A DNA stretch of 64,000 nucleotides from Citrobacter sp. Marseille-Q6884 (GCF_945906775.1 NZ_CAMDRE010000001.1:2356001-2420000), one strand, 5' to 3'. Shown: positions 42,923 to 52,186, counted from the stretch's first letter. Numbers and translations are program-made. The notes: generated from the sequence alone by a model not told the origin.

Positions 42923-43715
42923 ATCGCATCATCTCCGGCAAATTCCCCTCGCCATACAGATGCAGCGCGCCTACCGCCACCACATAGTGACCCGCAGGCA
43001 TCGCCAGCAGTCTGTCCCGCCAGGCCTCATTGCGCTGGTGCATTAACACATCATAGAGCGACTGGCTGAAGGTGTTGGGAAGCGTAATCTCACTGTTTTG
43101 CGGCGGCGTTTTTAACCACCAGCTCATCATCTGTTGCAGTAACCGGGCATTGGTATGCCAGTGCGTCAGGGTGTCATCCAGCAAGGCCAGACCATTATCC
43201 GGTAACTGACACAGTAGTTCGATTTGGCTGGATGCGCCTTCCAGCTCAATGACCGGTTTATTCGCCTGTTTAGCCGCGTTCAACAACTGGTAATCAATAC
43301 CGTATTCGGCGCGCAATCCTAACTGCTGTGCCTGAGTGGCCTGTAATACCATGGCGATTTGCCACAGAGGCTGGGTGGTAAACAGCGCAGGGGAAATACC
43401 CAGTTCATCGGTGACTTTTTGCAGATTCTGGCGCTGATCTTCGCTAATTCGCTCATCAAGAGGCGCAAAGGAAGGGAGGTCGCTAAAGGGAGAATCGTTG
43501 CCTGAAACGTCAGCTTCCACAATGAGAGCGTCAGCGTGTCGGAGTTTTTTCAGCAGTTTTGCCGGTAAGGGAGCCATATCGCGGGTTCCCATATGAATAC
43601 TGCCTACCAGATGAAAATGGCGATGACCGGGCAAAGAGATGTCGATGGCAGGCCAGGTATAATGGTTGCCACGCAGTGCAGACCATAATGCTTTTACCCG
43701 GTATAACAGATCCAT
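42921..43715 (-). CDS. ybaP: TraB/GumN family protein YbaP
   Basis: 264 residues, the E. coli length. The two TraB-family motifs are present: GSIHMGTRDM near residue 37 and GALHLYGEGNL at the C-terminus, where paired His/Glu residues are thought to form a Tiki-like metalloprotease-type site. The function is unproven. It is convergent with chiX, whose terminator abuts its stop. Confidence 0.92.
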   Translation of the reverse strand: MDLLYRVKALWSALRGNHYTWPAIDISLPGHRHFHLVGSIHMGTRDMAPLPAKLLKKLRHADALIVEADVSGNDSPFSDLPSFAPLDERISEDQRQNLQKVTDELGISPALFTTQPLWQIAMVLQATQAQQLGLRAEYGIDYQLLNAAKQANKPVIELEGASSQIELLCQLPDNGLALLDDTLTHWHTNARLLQQMMSWWLKTPPQNSEITLPNTFSQSLYDVLMHQRNEAWRDRLLAMPAGHYVVAVGALHLYGEGNLPEMMR

Positions 43716-43777
43716 ACGACCTCCCTTGGAAAAATCCCATGCTAGCGCGTGCGCCGGAAGGGGGCAAGGTGAGAAAT

Positions 43778-43808
43778 GCCGGATACGCGTGAATGCACGG
43801 TATCCGGC
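43778..43808. repeat. Long hairpin (REP-like) between copA and ybaP
   Basis: GCCGGATAC (43778-43786) and GTATCCGGC (43800-43808) are perfect inverse complements, and the inner CGTG/CACG continues the stem with one bulged base. It lies 6 bp beyond the copA stop; no T-run. Confidence 0.75.
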
Positions 43809-43814
43809 AAGGGG

Positions 43815-46316
43815 TTACTCTTTAGGTTTAAAGCGCAGCAGTCGGTTGGCGTTGCTCACCACGGTGATGGAAGAGAGCGCCATCGCCGCGCCGGCAACGA
43901 CCGGGTTAAGCAAGGTGCCGGTGAACGGCCACAAGATCCCGGCGGCGACAGGAATACCGATACTGTTGTAGATGAACGCGCCGAGCAGGTTCTGTTTCAT
44001 GTTGCGCAACGTCGCCCGTGAGATAGACAACGCATCCGCGACACCCATCAGGCTATGGCGCATCAGCGTAATCGCCGCGGTTTCAATCGCGACATCGCTA
44101 CCGCCGCCCATCGCGATCCCCACATCGGCTTGCGCCAGCGCCGGCGCATCGTTTATCCCATCACCTACCATGGCAACCTGACGCCCCTGGCTTTGCAGCC
44201 GTTTAATCGCATCCGCTTTGCCGTCTGGCAGGACACCGGCAATGACTTCGTCAATCCCCGCCTCTTTGGCAATGGCGTTGGCAGTGGTAGGGTTATCTCC
44301 GGTGAGCATCACCAGTCGGTATCCAGCACGGTGCAGACGTTGGAGCGCTGCCACGCTGTCGCTACGCAGTGGGTCACGTACCGCTAACAGCGCCGCCGCT
44401 TTCCCGTCAATGGCCAGCAGTACCGGGGTTGAACCCTGAGAGGCCTGGGCGCTAATGTCTGCTTCCATCTCCGTGGTGATGACCTGCTGTTCATTAAGCA
44501 GAGCCTGATTCCCCAGCAGCAGCGTATGGCCTTCCGCTTCACCGCTGACACCTAAACCACGCAGAGTCCTGAAGCCATTCACCTGCGGCAATGCGATATC
44601 GCCAGCCTTATCCAGAATCGCACGCGCCAGTGGGTGGCTGGAGCCTTGTTCTAGCGCAGCGGCCAGACGTACCGCCTGTGCTTCATCGATTTCTCCGAAG
44701 ATTTTAATGGCGACAACCTGTGGTTTCCCTTCGGTCAGCGTCCCGGTCTTATCAAACACCACGGTATCCAGCGTGCTGGCGCGTTGCAGCGCATCGGCAT
44801 CGCGAACCAGTACGCCAAACTCTGCGGCGCGACCAACGCCTGAAATAATCGACATCGGCGTGGCCAGACCCAGCGCACAAGGACAGGCAATAATCAGCAC
44901 CGTGGTCGCAATCACCAGCGTATAGACAATTTGTGGCGCCGGACCGAAGAAATACCAGATGGCAGCACTGATCAGCGCAATGACCACCACGACCGGCACA
45001 AACACGGAGGAGATTCGGTCAGCCAGTTTGCCAATTTCCGGTTTACTGCTTTGCGCCTGACGAACCATGCGAATAATACGAGAAAGCGTGGTGTGGCTGC
45101 CCACGGCGCTTGCGCGAAACAGTACGCTGCCGTCCTGAACGACCGTACCAGCATGGACGCTGTCGCCTTCTCCTTTCTGTTGTGGGATGGGCTCGCCGGT
45201 CAACATAGCTTCATCCAGCCAGGCTTCGCCCTGGGTGATTTCGCCATCCACCGGCACGCGGTCACCGGTCGTCAGACGCAGTAACATTCCTGCCTGAACG
45301 TCAGCCAGCGGCACGTTTTTTTCGCCATCTTCGGTGACGACGCGTGCGGTCGGCGGTGTCAGGTCGAGCAGTTTTTCCAGCGCTTTAGAGGAGCGCTGAC
45401 GGGCGCGCGCTTCCAGCATATGTCCGAGGTTAATCAGACCGATAATCATCGCACTGGCTTCATAATAGAGGTGCCGCGCTTCCATCGGGAACCATTGCGG
45501 CCAGAGGTTAACGCTCATGGAATAGAGCCAGGCGACCCCTGTACCCAGCGCCACCAGAGTATCCATGGTCGCGGTGCCGTTCATCAGGCTTTTCCAGGCG
45601 CTGCGATAAAAGTGACCGCCCGCAAAAACCATCACGGCGAGCGTGGCGAGACCAATCATCAGCCACAGGCTGCGGTTGTCGGCGGTAACCATCATGTTAT
45701 CGCCAATCATGCCCCAGACCATGACCGGTACGCCCAGCAGCAAGGCAACCGCCGCCTGCCAGCGAAAACGTTTCATGGTGGCAATGGCCGTTTCTTGCTG
45801 GCGTTCACGACGCTTCACATCATCTTCGATGGCTTCTGCACCGTAGCCCGCTTTTTCCACGGCCTGAACTAACTGTTCGGCGGACGCACTGCCCATCACC
45901 AGCGCAGTACGTTCCGCCAGGTTTACCCGTGCCTGCGTGACGCCCGGTACGTTTTGCAACGCATTTTGTACACGAGAGACACAGCTGGCGCAGCTCATGC
46001 CGCTTAATAGCAACTGTTGGCTGTCATCTTCAGCCGTAGCTGCCGGAAGCTCAGGAGGGACCGCTGCCAGCGCTTCCGACGGGATTGATGACTCCGCCAG
46101 CGGTTTAGCCTTTGGGTGGCTTAACTCTGCGCCATAACCGGCTTGCTTGATGGTTTCAATCAGTGCTTCAGCGCTGGCGCTACCGGTGACATGGGCTTCT
46201 GTCACGGTGACATCCGCTTGATCAACGTCCGGGCGTTGTTCCAGGCTCTCTTTAACGCGTTTGACGCAATGACCACAGGACAAGCCGTCCAGGGTCAGGT
46301 CGATGGTTTGAGACAT
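43815..46316 (-). CDS. copA: Copper-exporting P1B-type ATPase
   Basis: 833 residues from MSQTIDLTLDGLSCGHC (E. coli 834); an upstream in-frame ATG adds 15 unsupported residues. Two N-terminal CxxC metal-binding domains (C14/C17, and GMSCASC near 110), eight membrane helices, transport motif CPC in IIACPCALGLATP, phosphorylation DKTGT, and GDGINDAPAL. Pumps Cu(I) to the periplasm. Divergent from its activator cueR. Contains a conserved -1 frameshift site after the first metal domain. Confidence 0.98.
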   Translation of the reverse strand: MSQTIDLTLDGLSCGHCVKRVKESLEQRPDVDQADVTVTEAHVTGSASAEALIETIKQAGYGAELSHPKAKPLAESSIPSEALAAVPPELPAATAEDDSQQLLLSGMSCASCVSRVQNALQNVPGVTQARVNLAERTALVMGSASAEQLVQAVEKAGYGAEAIEDDVKRRERQQETAIATMKRFRWQAAVALLLGVPVMVWGMIGDNMMVTADNRSLWLMIGLATLAVMVFAGGHFYRSAWKSLMNGTATMDTLVALGTGVAWLYSMSVNLWPQWFPMEARHLYYEASAMIIGLINLGHMLEARARQRSSKALEKLLDLTPPTARVVTEDGEKNVPLADVQAGMLLRLTTGDRVPVDGEITQGEAWLDEAMLTGEPIPQQKGEGDSVHAGTVVQDGSVLFRASAVGSHTTLSRIIRMVRQAQSSKPEIGKLADRISSVFVPVVVVIALISAAIWYFFGPAPQIVYTLVIATTVLIIACPCALGLATPMSIISGVGRAAEFGVLVRDADALQRASTLDTVVFDKTGTLTEGKPQVVAIKIFGEIDEAQAVRLAAALEQGSSHPLARAILDKAGDIALPQVNGFRTLRGLGVSGEAEGHTLLLGNQALLNEQQVITTEMEADISAQASQGSTPVLLAIDGKAAALLAVRDPLRSDSVAALQRLHRAGYRLVMLTGDNPTTANAIAKEAGIDEVIAGVLPDGKADAIKRLQSQGRQVAMVGDGINDAPALAQADVGIAMGGGSDVAIETAAITLMRHSLMGVADALSISRATLRNMKQNLLGAFIYNSIGIPVAAGILWPFTGTLLNPVVAGAAMALSSITVVSNANRLLRFKPKE
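46105..46316 (-). CDS. copA: CopA(Z), predicted 70-residue copper chaperone from -1 frameshifting
   Basis: At codons 67-69 the minus strand reads C CCA AAG G; a -1 slip gives CCC AAA GGC TAA, adding Gly then stopping. The product is the first metal-binding domain alone (69 shared residues plus Gly70), with C14/C17. This matches the frameshift-derived CopA(Z) chaperone reported for E. coli copA. Prediction here; production was not observed. Confidence 0.78.
46110..46116 (-). promoter_or_regulatory. copA slippery heptamer
   Basis: CCCAAAG on the minus strand, in frame as C CCA AAG, with a stop codon (46107-46105) reached one codon after slipping to -1. Confidence 0.8.
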
Positions 46317-46383
46317 AACAAACTCCTTAATGATTGGTCGGTAATTCATTGACCTTGGCAATTACTTTGTCTAACTGTTATAA

Positions 46384-46414
46384 AGGTTAAACCTTCCATC
46401 AAGGGGAAGGTCAA
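46384..46414 (-). promoter_or_regulatory. CueR-controlled copA promoter
   Basis: On the minus strand TTGACC (-35, 46414-46409) and TAACCT (-10, 46389-46384) are 19 bp apart, the overlong spacing that MerR-family activators correct. The spacer holds the CueR dyad ACCTTCC...GGAAGGT (46391-46411). Confidence 0.9.
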
Positions 46415-46424
46415 GGGGGAAGAT

Positions 46425-46838
46425 GTGAATATATCCGATGTTGCTAAAAAAACCGGTTTAACCAGCAAAGCCATTCGCTTTTATGAAGAGAAAGGGCTGG
46501 TGACACCGCCGCTGCGTAGTGAAAATGGATACCGCACCTATACCCAGCAACATCTGAACGAACTGACGTTGCTGCGACAGGCGCGACAGGTTGGGTTTAA
46601 TCTCGAAGAGTGTGGCGAACTGGTAAACCTGTTCAACGATCCGGCGCGTCATAGCGCGGATGTGAAAAAGCGTACGCTGGAAAAGGTGGCTGAAATCGAG
46701 CGCCATATCAGTGAACTACAGGCCATGCGGGTGCATTTGCTGGCGCTGGCGGACAGTTGCCCTGGCGATGACAGCGCCGAATGTCCGATTATTGATAATC
46801 TCTCCGGCTGCTGTCATCACAAGCATAGCGTCAGTTAA
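46425..46838 (+). CDS. cueR: Copper-responsive MerR-family activator CueR
   Basis: 137 residues beginning at a GTG codon (46425) with GGGGGA upstream. MerR winged helix (1-70), dimerisation helix, and the Cu(I)-binding pair Cys112 and Cys120 (DSCPGDDSAECP); the His/Cys-rich tail GCCHHKHS is typical. It senses near-zeptomolar free Cu(I) and activates copA (and cueO elsewhere). Divergent from copA. Confidence 0.96.
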   Translation: MNISDVAKKTGLTSKAIRFYEEKGLVTPPLRSENGYRTYTQQHLNELTLLRQARQVGFNLEECGELVNLFNDPARHSADVKKRTLEKVAEIERHISELQAMRVHLLALADSCPGDDSAECPIIDNLSGCCHHKHSVS

Positions 46839-46845
46839 CGATTCT

Positions 46846-47304
46846 TTACGGTGTGTAGGGCCTGACGTGTAAGGTGATCCCTTCAACGGCAACCACTTCG
46901 ACAGGCGTCCCGGCCGCTAAATCCTCGTTTGCGCTGACCGGCCACGAACTGTCGCCGACGCGCATGTGTCCGCGACCATTTACCAGTGCCGTTTCCAGCA
47001 CAAACCGACGGCCAATCAGCTGCTGTCCACGCTGATTGAGATGGCTGTCGGCCGGTTGTTGCTCCTGTACGCGTCGGGCCAGCCACTTCCACCATAGCCA
47101 GGCGGCCAGTAGCGTTAATGCGGCGAACATCGCGCCCTGCCATGCCCAGTCGAGCGGCAAAAGCCAGACCACCAGTCCAGTGATCACCGCTGCTACGCCG
47201 CTCCACAGCAGATAGCCGTTACCGCCCAGCATTTCGGCGGCCAATAACAGACCGCCGAGGCTGAGCCAGAAGATATGCGGGTGAACCAGAATTATCGCAA
47301 TCAT
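46846..47304 (-). CDS. ybbJ: NfeD-like membrane protein YbbJ
   Basis: 152 residues. Membrane helices occupy the first ~75 residues (PHIFWLSLGGLLLAAEMLGGNGYLLWSGVAAVITGLVVWLLP and the next), followed by a small OB-fold NfeD domain (about 85-150, GQQLIGRRFVLETALVNGRG). Such proteins pair with stomatin/SPFH partners; here qmcA lies upstream with a 4-nt ATGA overlap, so the two form one operon and probably one complex. Confidence 0.94.
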   Translation of the reverse strand: MIAIILVHPHIFWLSLGGLLLAAEMLGGNGYLLWSGVAAVITGLVVWLLPLDWAWQGAMFAALTLLAAWLWWKWLARRVQEQQPADSHLNQRGQQLIGRRFVLETALVNGRGHMRVGDSSWPVSANEDLAAGTPVEVVAVEGITLHVRPYTP

Positions 47305-48218
47305 GATCTTTTCCGTTCGCTGGCGCTGTCCTTAATCAATTCGCTGATACCCGCAATCGAGCCCATCAGGCTGCTGGCATCCAGTGGCATCATGACCACT
47401 TTGCTGTTATTTGACGAACCGATTTGTTGCAGCGCTTCGGTATATTTCTGTGCCACGAAGTAGTTCACGGCCTGAATATCCCCGGCGGCAATCGCCTCCG
47501 AAACCATCTGGGTGGCTCGTGCTTCTGCTTCGGCGGAACGTTCACGGGCTTCTGCCTGCAAGAACGCGGACTGACGTTCGCCTTCGGCTTTAAGGATTTT
47601 CGACTGTTTCTCGCCTTCAGCCTTGACGATCTCCGCCTGGCGAATCCCTTCGGCCTCAAGAATATAGGCGCGTTTGGTACGCTCCGCTTTCATCTGGGCG
47701 TTCATGGCCTCGATAAGCTCTGCCGGAGGACGTACGTCGCGGATCTCAATACGGGTGATTTTGATCCCCCAGGGATTGGTGGCTTCATCAACGATATGCA
47801 GCAAACGGGTATTGATGTTGTCACGCTGGGAGAGCATTTCATCCAGCTCCATTGAGCCCAAAACCGTACGGATATTAGTCATCGTCAGGTTGATGATTGC
47901 CAGCTCCAGATTACTGACTTCATAGGCCGCTTTTGGCGCGTCGATAACCTGAATAAAACAGACGGCATCGATGGCAACGTTAGCGTTGTCTTTGGAGATG
48001 ACTTCCTGCGAAGGGATATCGAGAACCTGTTCCATCATGTTGATCTTGCGACCAATTCGATCCATAAATGGCACAACCAGACTTAATCCGGGCTGCAGGG
48101 TTTTGGTGTAACGACCAAAGCGTTCCACCGTCCACTGATATCCCTGCGGGACGATTTTGACGCCTGCGCCGACAATAACCAGCGCGACGAAAATGAGAAT
48201 GGGGATAAATATGAGCAT
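47301..48218 (-). CDS. qmcA: SPFH/stomatin-family membrane protein QmcA
   Basis: 305 residues from MLIFIPILIFVALVIVGAG, the E. coli length; the 15-codon upstream extension is not supported. An N-terminal membrane helix, an SPFH/PHB domain (about 25-190) and a long Glu/Ala-rich coiled coil (about 190-255, KAEGEKQSKILKAEGERQSAFLQAEARERSAEAEA). Forms large membrane cages linked to FtsH quality control. Its stop overlaps the ybbJ start. Confidence 0.96.
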   Translation of the reverse strand: MLIFIPILIFVALVIVGAGVKIVPQGYQWTVERFGRYTKTLQPGLSLVVPFMDRIGRKINMMEQVLDIPSQEVISKDNANVAIDAVCFIQVIDAPKAAYEVSNLELAIINLTMTNIRTVLGSMELDEMLSQRDNINTRLLHIVDEATNPWGIKITRIEIRDVRPPAELIEAMNAQMKAERTKRAYILEAEGIRQAEIVKAEGEKQSKILKAEGERQSAFLQAEARERSAEAEARATQMVSEAIAAGDIQAVNYFVAQKYTEALQQIGSSNNSKVVMMPLDASSLMGSIAGISELIKDSASERKRS

Positions 48219-48351
48219 TGATAAACCTCCTGTTGCGTTGTCCTTGACGGTCTGACTAATCAAATTATACCCGATTAATCAGGAGGGGCTCCCCTATAAT
48301 AATTTACAGGCATAGACTGTCGGTATGAAAGAAGCCGAAAAGGGATATGTG

Positions 48352-49029
48352 ATGGAAGAAAGCAGCATTCTGCTTCAGTTAAAAAAGGTTGGCTGGCAGA
48401 CGGGTGGCACCCAAATTCTCAATAACATCTGTTTTAATCTCAACGCCGGGGAATTTAAGCTGATAACGGGCCAGTCCGGCTGTGGTAAAAGCACGTTGCT
48501 GAAGATTGTGGCGTCGCTAATCAGTCCGAGTACTGGCGAGATTTTATTTGAGGGAAAGGAGGTCGCGACGCTCAAGCCTGAAGCGTATCGCCAGCAGGTC
48601 TCGTATTGCGCGCAAACCCCCGTTTTGTTTGGTGATACCGTTTACGACAACCTCATTTTCCCGTGGCAAATCCGCGATAAACGTCCGCAGGCGGATGCGT
48701 TTCTTGAGGATCTGGCCCGCTTTGAACTGCCGGAGTCTATCCTCAAAAAAAGCATTCATGAGCTGTCTGGCGGTGAAAAGCAGCGTATCTCATTAATTCG
48801 CAATTTACAGTTTCTGCCCAAAATTCTGTTGCTGGATGAAATAACCAGCGCGCTGGATGAAGCCAACAAGCGGAATGTGAATGAGCTCATTCACCACTAT
48901 GTTCGCGAGAAAAATATTGCGGTGTTGTGGGTGACGCACGATAAAGACGAAATTAATCATGCGGATAATATCATTACCCTTCAACCGCATGCCGGAGAAA
49001 TGCAGGAAGCAAGCAATGAACGAGCATAA
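48352..49029 (+). CDS. fetA: Iron export ABC transporter ATP-binding protein
   Basis: 225 residues from MEESSILLQLKKVGWQ, with AAGGG about 8 nt upstream, chosen over an ATG nine codons earlier. ABC ATPase: Walker A GQSGCGKST, signature LSGGEKQR, Walker B ILLLDEITSALD, H-loop VTHDKDE. With FetB it forms FetAB (YbbLM), reported in E. coli to lower intracellular iron and protect from peroxide. Overlaps fetB by 14 nt. Confidence 0.95.
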   Translation: MEESSILLQLKKVGWQTGGTQILNNICFNLNAGEFKLITGQSGCGKSTLLKIVASLISPSTGEILFEGKEVATLKPEAYRQQVSYCAQTPVLFGDTVYDNLIFPWQIRDKRPQADAFLEDLARFELPESILKKSIHELSGGEKQRISLIRNLQFLPKILLLDEITSALDEANKRNVNELIHHYVREKNIAVLWVTHDKDEINHADNIITLQPHAGEMQEASNERA

Positions 49030-49795
49030 TATTACCAATGAGTCACTGGCGTTAGCGATGATGCTGGTGGTGGTGGCTATTCTGATTAGTCATAAAGAAA
49101 AACTGGCGCTGGAAAAAGATATTATCTGGAGCATCTGCCGGGCGGTGATCCAGCTTATTATCGTCGGCTATGTACTGAAATATATTTTCGGGGTGAATCA
49201 TAGCATTCTGACCTTATTAATGGTGCTGTTTATCTGTGTTAACGCGGCCTATAACGCCCAAAAACGCAGTAAATATATCGATAAAGCGTTTATTTCGTCG
49301 TTTATTGCCATTACGTCTGGCGCGGGCGTCACGCTGGCTGTTCTGGTGCTGTCCGGCTCCATTGAATTTACGCCGATGCAGGTGATCCCTATCTCCGGTA
49401 TGATTGCGGGGAATGCGATGGTGGCGGTTGGCCTGTGTTACAACAACCTTGGGCAGCGATTTAACAGTGAGCAGCAGCAAATTCAGGAGAAGCTCAGTCT
49501 GGGGGCTACGCCGAAAATGGCCTCTGCGCCGCTGATTCGCGACAGTATTCGCGCGTCGCTGATTCCGACCATTGATTCAGCGAAAACCGTCGGACTGGTA
49601 AGTTTGCCTGGGATGATGTCCGGATTGATCTTTGCCGGTATTGATCCGGTCAAAGCGATTAAGTATCAGATTATGGTGACGTTTATGCTGCTTTCTACTG
49701 CCAGCCTGTCCACGATCATCGCCTGCTATCTGACTTACCGGAAGTTCTACAATTCGCGTCACCAGCTGGTGGTGACGCCATTGAAAAAACCGTGA
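49016..49795 (+). CDS. fetB: Iron export ABC transporter permease
   Basis: 259 residues from MNEHNITNESLALAMM, the E. coli length. UPF0014 family with about seven membrane helices; the conserved cytoplasmic segment EKLSLGATPKMASAPLIRDSIRASLIPTIDS is visible. Its start lies inside the end of fetA, implying coupled translation and a stoichiometric pair. Confidence 0.95.
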   Translation: MNEHNITNESLALAMMLVVVAILISHKEKLALEKDIIWSICRAVIQLIIVGYVLKYIFGVNHSILTLLMVLFICVNAAYNAQKRSKYIDKAFISSFIAITSGAGVTLAVLVLSGSIEFTPMQVIPISGMIAGNAMVAVGLCYNNLGQRFNSEQQQIQEKLSLGATPKMASAPLIRDSIRASLIPTIDSAKTVGLVSLPGMMSGLIFAGIDPVKAIKYQIMVTFMLLSTASLSTIIACYLTYRKFYNSRHQLVVTPLKKP

Positions 49796-49850
49796 TCGGT
49801 AATCGTTTCATGCCCGGGAAGCGTCATCGCCATCGGGCAGGGTGACGGGA

Positions 49851-50705
49851 TTAGTACAACAACGCGTACAGCTGGCGGCGGTATTTGGACGCCAGCGCAT
49901 CGCCAGTTCCCAGGGCGGCGAGGATCTCCTGGAAGGTTTTACGCGCCTGACCATCGGCGGCAGCGAGATCTTTTCTCAGGTGACTGAACAGCAGTTCCAG
50001 CGCTTCTTCGTTACGCCCTACCTGGTGCAACTGCAGCGCCAACTGTGTTGCCAGCGCCGCATCCTGCGGGTTGCTCACAACCTGTTGTTGTAACAGCTGA
50101 ATTTCTGGGGTATCTGCAGCCTGCTTCAGCAATTCAATCTGCGCGACCAGACCCTGATAGCGGGTGTCCTGATCCTGCAGCGGAATGGTTTTCAGCACGG
50201 CTTCGGCATCTTCAGAACGGTTTAATGCGATTTGCGTTTCTGCCAGTAGCAGGCCAATTTCACTGCTCTGGTTGGAGATTTGCCAGGCTTCTTTCAGCAG
50301 CGGCAGCGCGTCAGCATGATTACCTGCTTCGATGAACTCGATGGCCTGGCGTGCTTTCAGCTCTTCTTCACTCGGTAGCACTTTCTCAAGCAGTGCGCGA
50401 ATCACCTCTTCCGGCTGCGGGCCCTGGAATCCATCAACCGGCTGGCCGTTCTGGAACAGGTACACTGTTGGGATAGCGCGCAGACCAAACTGGGAGGCGA
50501 TCATCTGCTCGGCGTCGCAATCCAGTTTGGCGAGGATAAACTGACCGTTGTACTGTGCGGCAAGGCTTTCCAGCACTGGCGTCAGTTGCAGACAATGTTG
50601 GCTGCGTTCAGACCAGAAATAGAACAGGACCGGTGTGGTCATGGACATTTCAAGGGTCTGCTGCAGGTTCGATTCGTTAATGTTAATAATATTCTGTGCG
50701 GACAT
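49851..50705 (-). CDS. cnoX: Chaperedoxin CnoX (thioredoxin-TPR)
   Basis: 284 residues from MSAQNIININESNLQQ, the E. coli length. A thioredoxin-like domain (1-110) carries SQHC (35-38) instead of CGPC, so it is not a classical oxidoreductase; Cys63 and others remain. A C-terminal TPR-like helical domain (about 115-284) follows. It holds HOCl-damaged proteins and passes them to DnaK or GroEL, and protects substrate thiols by mixed disulfides. Confidence 0.95.
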   Translation of the reverse strand: MSAQNIININESNLQQTLEMSMTTPVLFYFWSERSQHCLQLTPVLESLAAQYNGQFILAKLDCDAEQMIASQFGLRAIPTVYLFQNGQPVDGFQGPQPEEVIRALLEKVLPSEEELKARQAIEFIEAGNHADALPLLKEAWQISNQSSEIGLLLAETQIALNRSEDAEAVLKTIPLQDQDTRYQGLVAQIELLKQAADTPEIQLLQQQVVSNPQDAALATQLALQLHQVGRNEEALELLFSHLRKDLAAADGQARKTFQEILAALGTGDALASKYRRQLYALLY

Positions 50706-50763
50706 GGAGTTACTCTCTTTTGTCGATTTCTTGTTACATGGGGGCTGACGCGCGAGCTTCAAC

Positions 50764-51534
50764 TCAGCCCTGTAAAATTTTGTCCATTACGCGACCTGGC
50801 AACAGGCGTTTCAGCAGCATAACCGCCCAGGTCACCAGGGTGACGGGGTAGCGCAGTTTCGGTTTATCGCTCTCAAAAGCATGACGCACTTTGGCGACGA
50901 CAGCCTCCGGGTCCAACGTAAAACGTGCGGCAATACCGGGATTTTCAACGGGAGCGTCACTTTGCGTCTGGTTTACGTTTTCTGTAAAACGGGTTCGGAT
51001 GGGGCCGGGTTCAATCAGGCTGACTTTAATCCCACTGTGGCGCAATTCCATACGCAGGGCATCGGACCACGCTTCCAGCGCATATTTGCTGGCGGCGTAT
51101 GCGCCGCGTCCTGGCGTGGAGATTAATCCCATCACTGAAGAGGTCATCACAATGCGCCCTTCGCCGTGGGGTAACATGGCGGGTAGCAGGCGCATAGTGA
51201 GCTGATGTGCGCCAAAAAAGTTGGCGGAAAACTGTTGTTCCATTTGTTCGCGGCTGATAGTGGTCAGCGGGCCATACACACCGAATCCGGCGTTATTAAA
51301 GATCCCATACAAACGATTATCGGTCAGGGCGATCACCGCATCGGCAGCACGATCCACACTTTCTGGTGAATCCAGATCCAGCAACACGCCGGTGAATCCC
51401 ATGCCATTCATACGTGCGACATCGTCGGGTTTGCGGCAACCTGCCAGAATCTGAAATCCCTGGCGCTTGAGCTCAAGCGCGCTTTCCAGACCGATACCGC
51501 TGGAACATCCTGTAATTAAGACCGATTTTTGCAT
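50764..51534 (-). CDS. ybbO: Short-chain dehydrogenase/reductase YbbO
   Basis: 256 residues. SDR fold: NAD(P)-binding GCSSGIG (9-15), structural NNAG, and catalytic Ser with YAASK (Tyr/Lys). The E. coli enzyme is reported to reduce aldehydes with NADPH. Starts MQKSVLITGCSSGIGLESA; E. coli annotations add about 13 residues upstream, for which I see no clear reason here. It sits 29 bp downstream of tesA on the same strand. Confidence 0.93.
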   Translation of the reverse strand: MQKSVLITGCSSGIGLESALELKRQGFQILAGCRKPDDVARMNGMGFTGVLLDLDSPESVDRAADAVIALTDNRLYGIFNNAGFGVYGPLTTISREQMEQQFSANFFGAHQLTMRLLPAMLPHGEGRIVMTSSVMGLISTPGRGAYAASKYALEAWSDALRMELRHSGIKVSLIEPGPIRTRFTENVNQTQSDAPVENPGIAARFTLDPEAVVAKVRHAFESDKPKLRYPVTLVTWAVMLLKRLLPGRVMDKILQG

Positions 51535-51562
51535 AACTTTACCTGTCAGGATCTCCGTTAAT

Positions 51563-52186
51563 TTACGAGTCGTGATTTACTAAAGGGGTCAATTGCTTCG
51601 CCATCCAGTCGGCAATAAACGGCTGGGCGTCACGGTTAGGGTGAATACCATCATCCTGCATCCACTGAGGTTTCAGATAGACCTCTTCCATAAAAAAGGG
51701 CAGCAGAGGAATATCAAACTCGCTGGCGAGCTTTGGATAAATAGCGCTAAAGGTTTCATTATAACGACGACCGTAGTTTGCCGGCAGACGAATTTGCATC
51801 AGCAAAGGCTCGGCGTTCGCCGCCTTCACATCCTGCAAAATTTTACGCAGGGTCTGCTCGGTCTGCTGAGGTTGAAACCCACGCAGGCCGTCGTTGCCGC
51901 CCAGTTCGACCAGTACCCAGCGAGGCTGGTGCTGTTTCAGTAATGCAGGCAGTCGGGCCAGACCCTGCTGCGAGGTGTCGCCGCTAATGCTGGCGTTCAC
52001 GACGGATGTTTTAGTTTGCCATTTATCATGGAGCAGTGCTGGCCAGGCTGCGCTGGCTGACATACGGTATCCGGCACTCAGGCTGTCACCCAGAATTAAT
52101 AACGTGTCCGCTGCGGCGGCGCGGAACGTTAACAGGACCAGGAACAGGAAGGGCAAATGCCAGCGGAAAACATTGTTGAAGTTCAT
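51563..52186 (-). CDS. tesA: Periplasmic multifunctional esterase TesA
   Basis: 207 residues from MNFNNVFRWHLPF; the signal peptide is cleaved after FRAAA, leaving ADTLLILGDS with catalytic Ser10 (mature numbering), as in E. coli. SGNH hydrolase: GDSLS, GGND and DGIHPN blocks all intact. Thioesterase I / protease I / lysophospholipase L1. Its first ten codons overlap the divergent ybbA start (30 nt). Confidence 0.97.
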   Translation of the reverse strand: MNFNNVFRWHLPFLFLVLLTFRAAAADTLLILGDSLSAGYRMSASAAWPALLHDKWQTKTSVVNASISGDTSQQGLARLPALLKQHQPRWVLVELGGNDGLRGFQPQQTEQTLRKILQDVKAANAEPLLMQIRLPANYGRRYNETFSAIYPKLASEFDIPLLPFFMEEVYLKPQWMQDDGIHPNRDAQPFIADWMAKQLTPLVNHDS

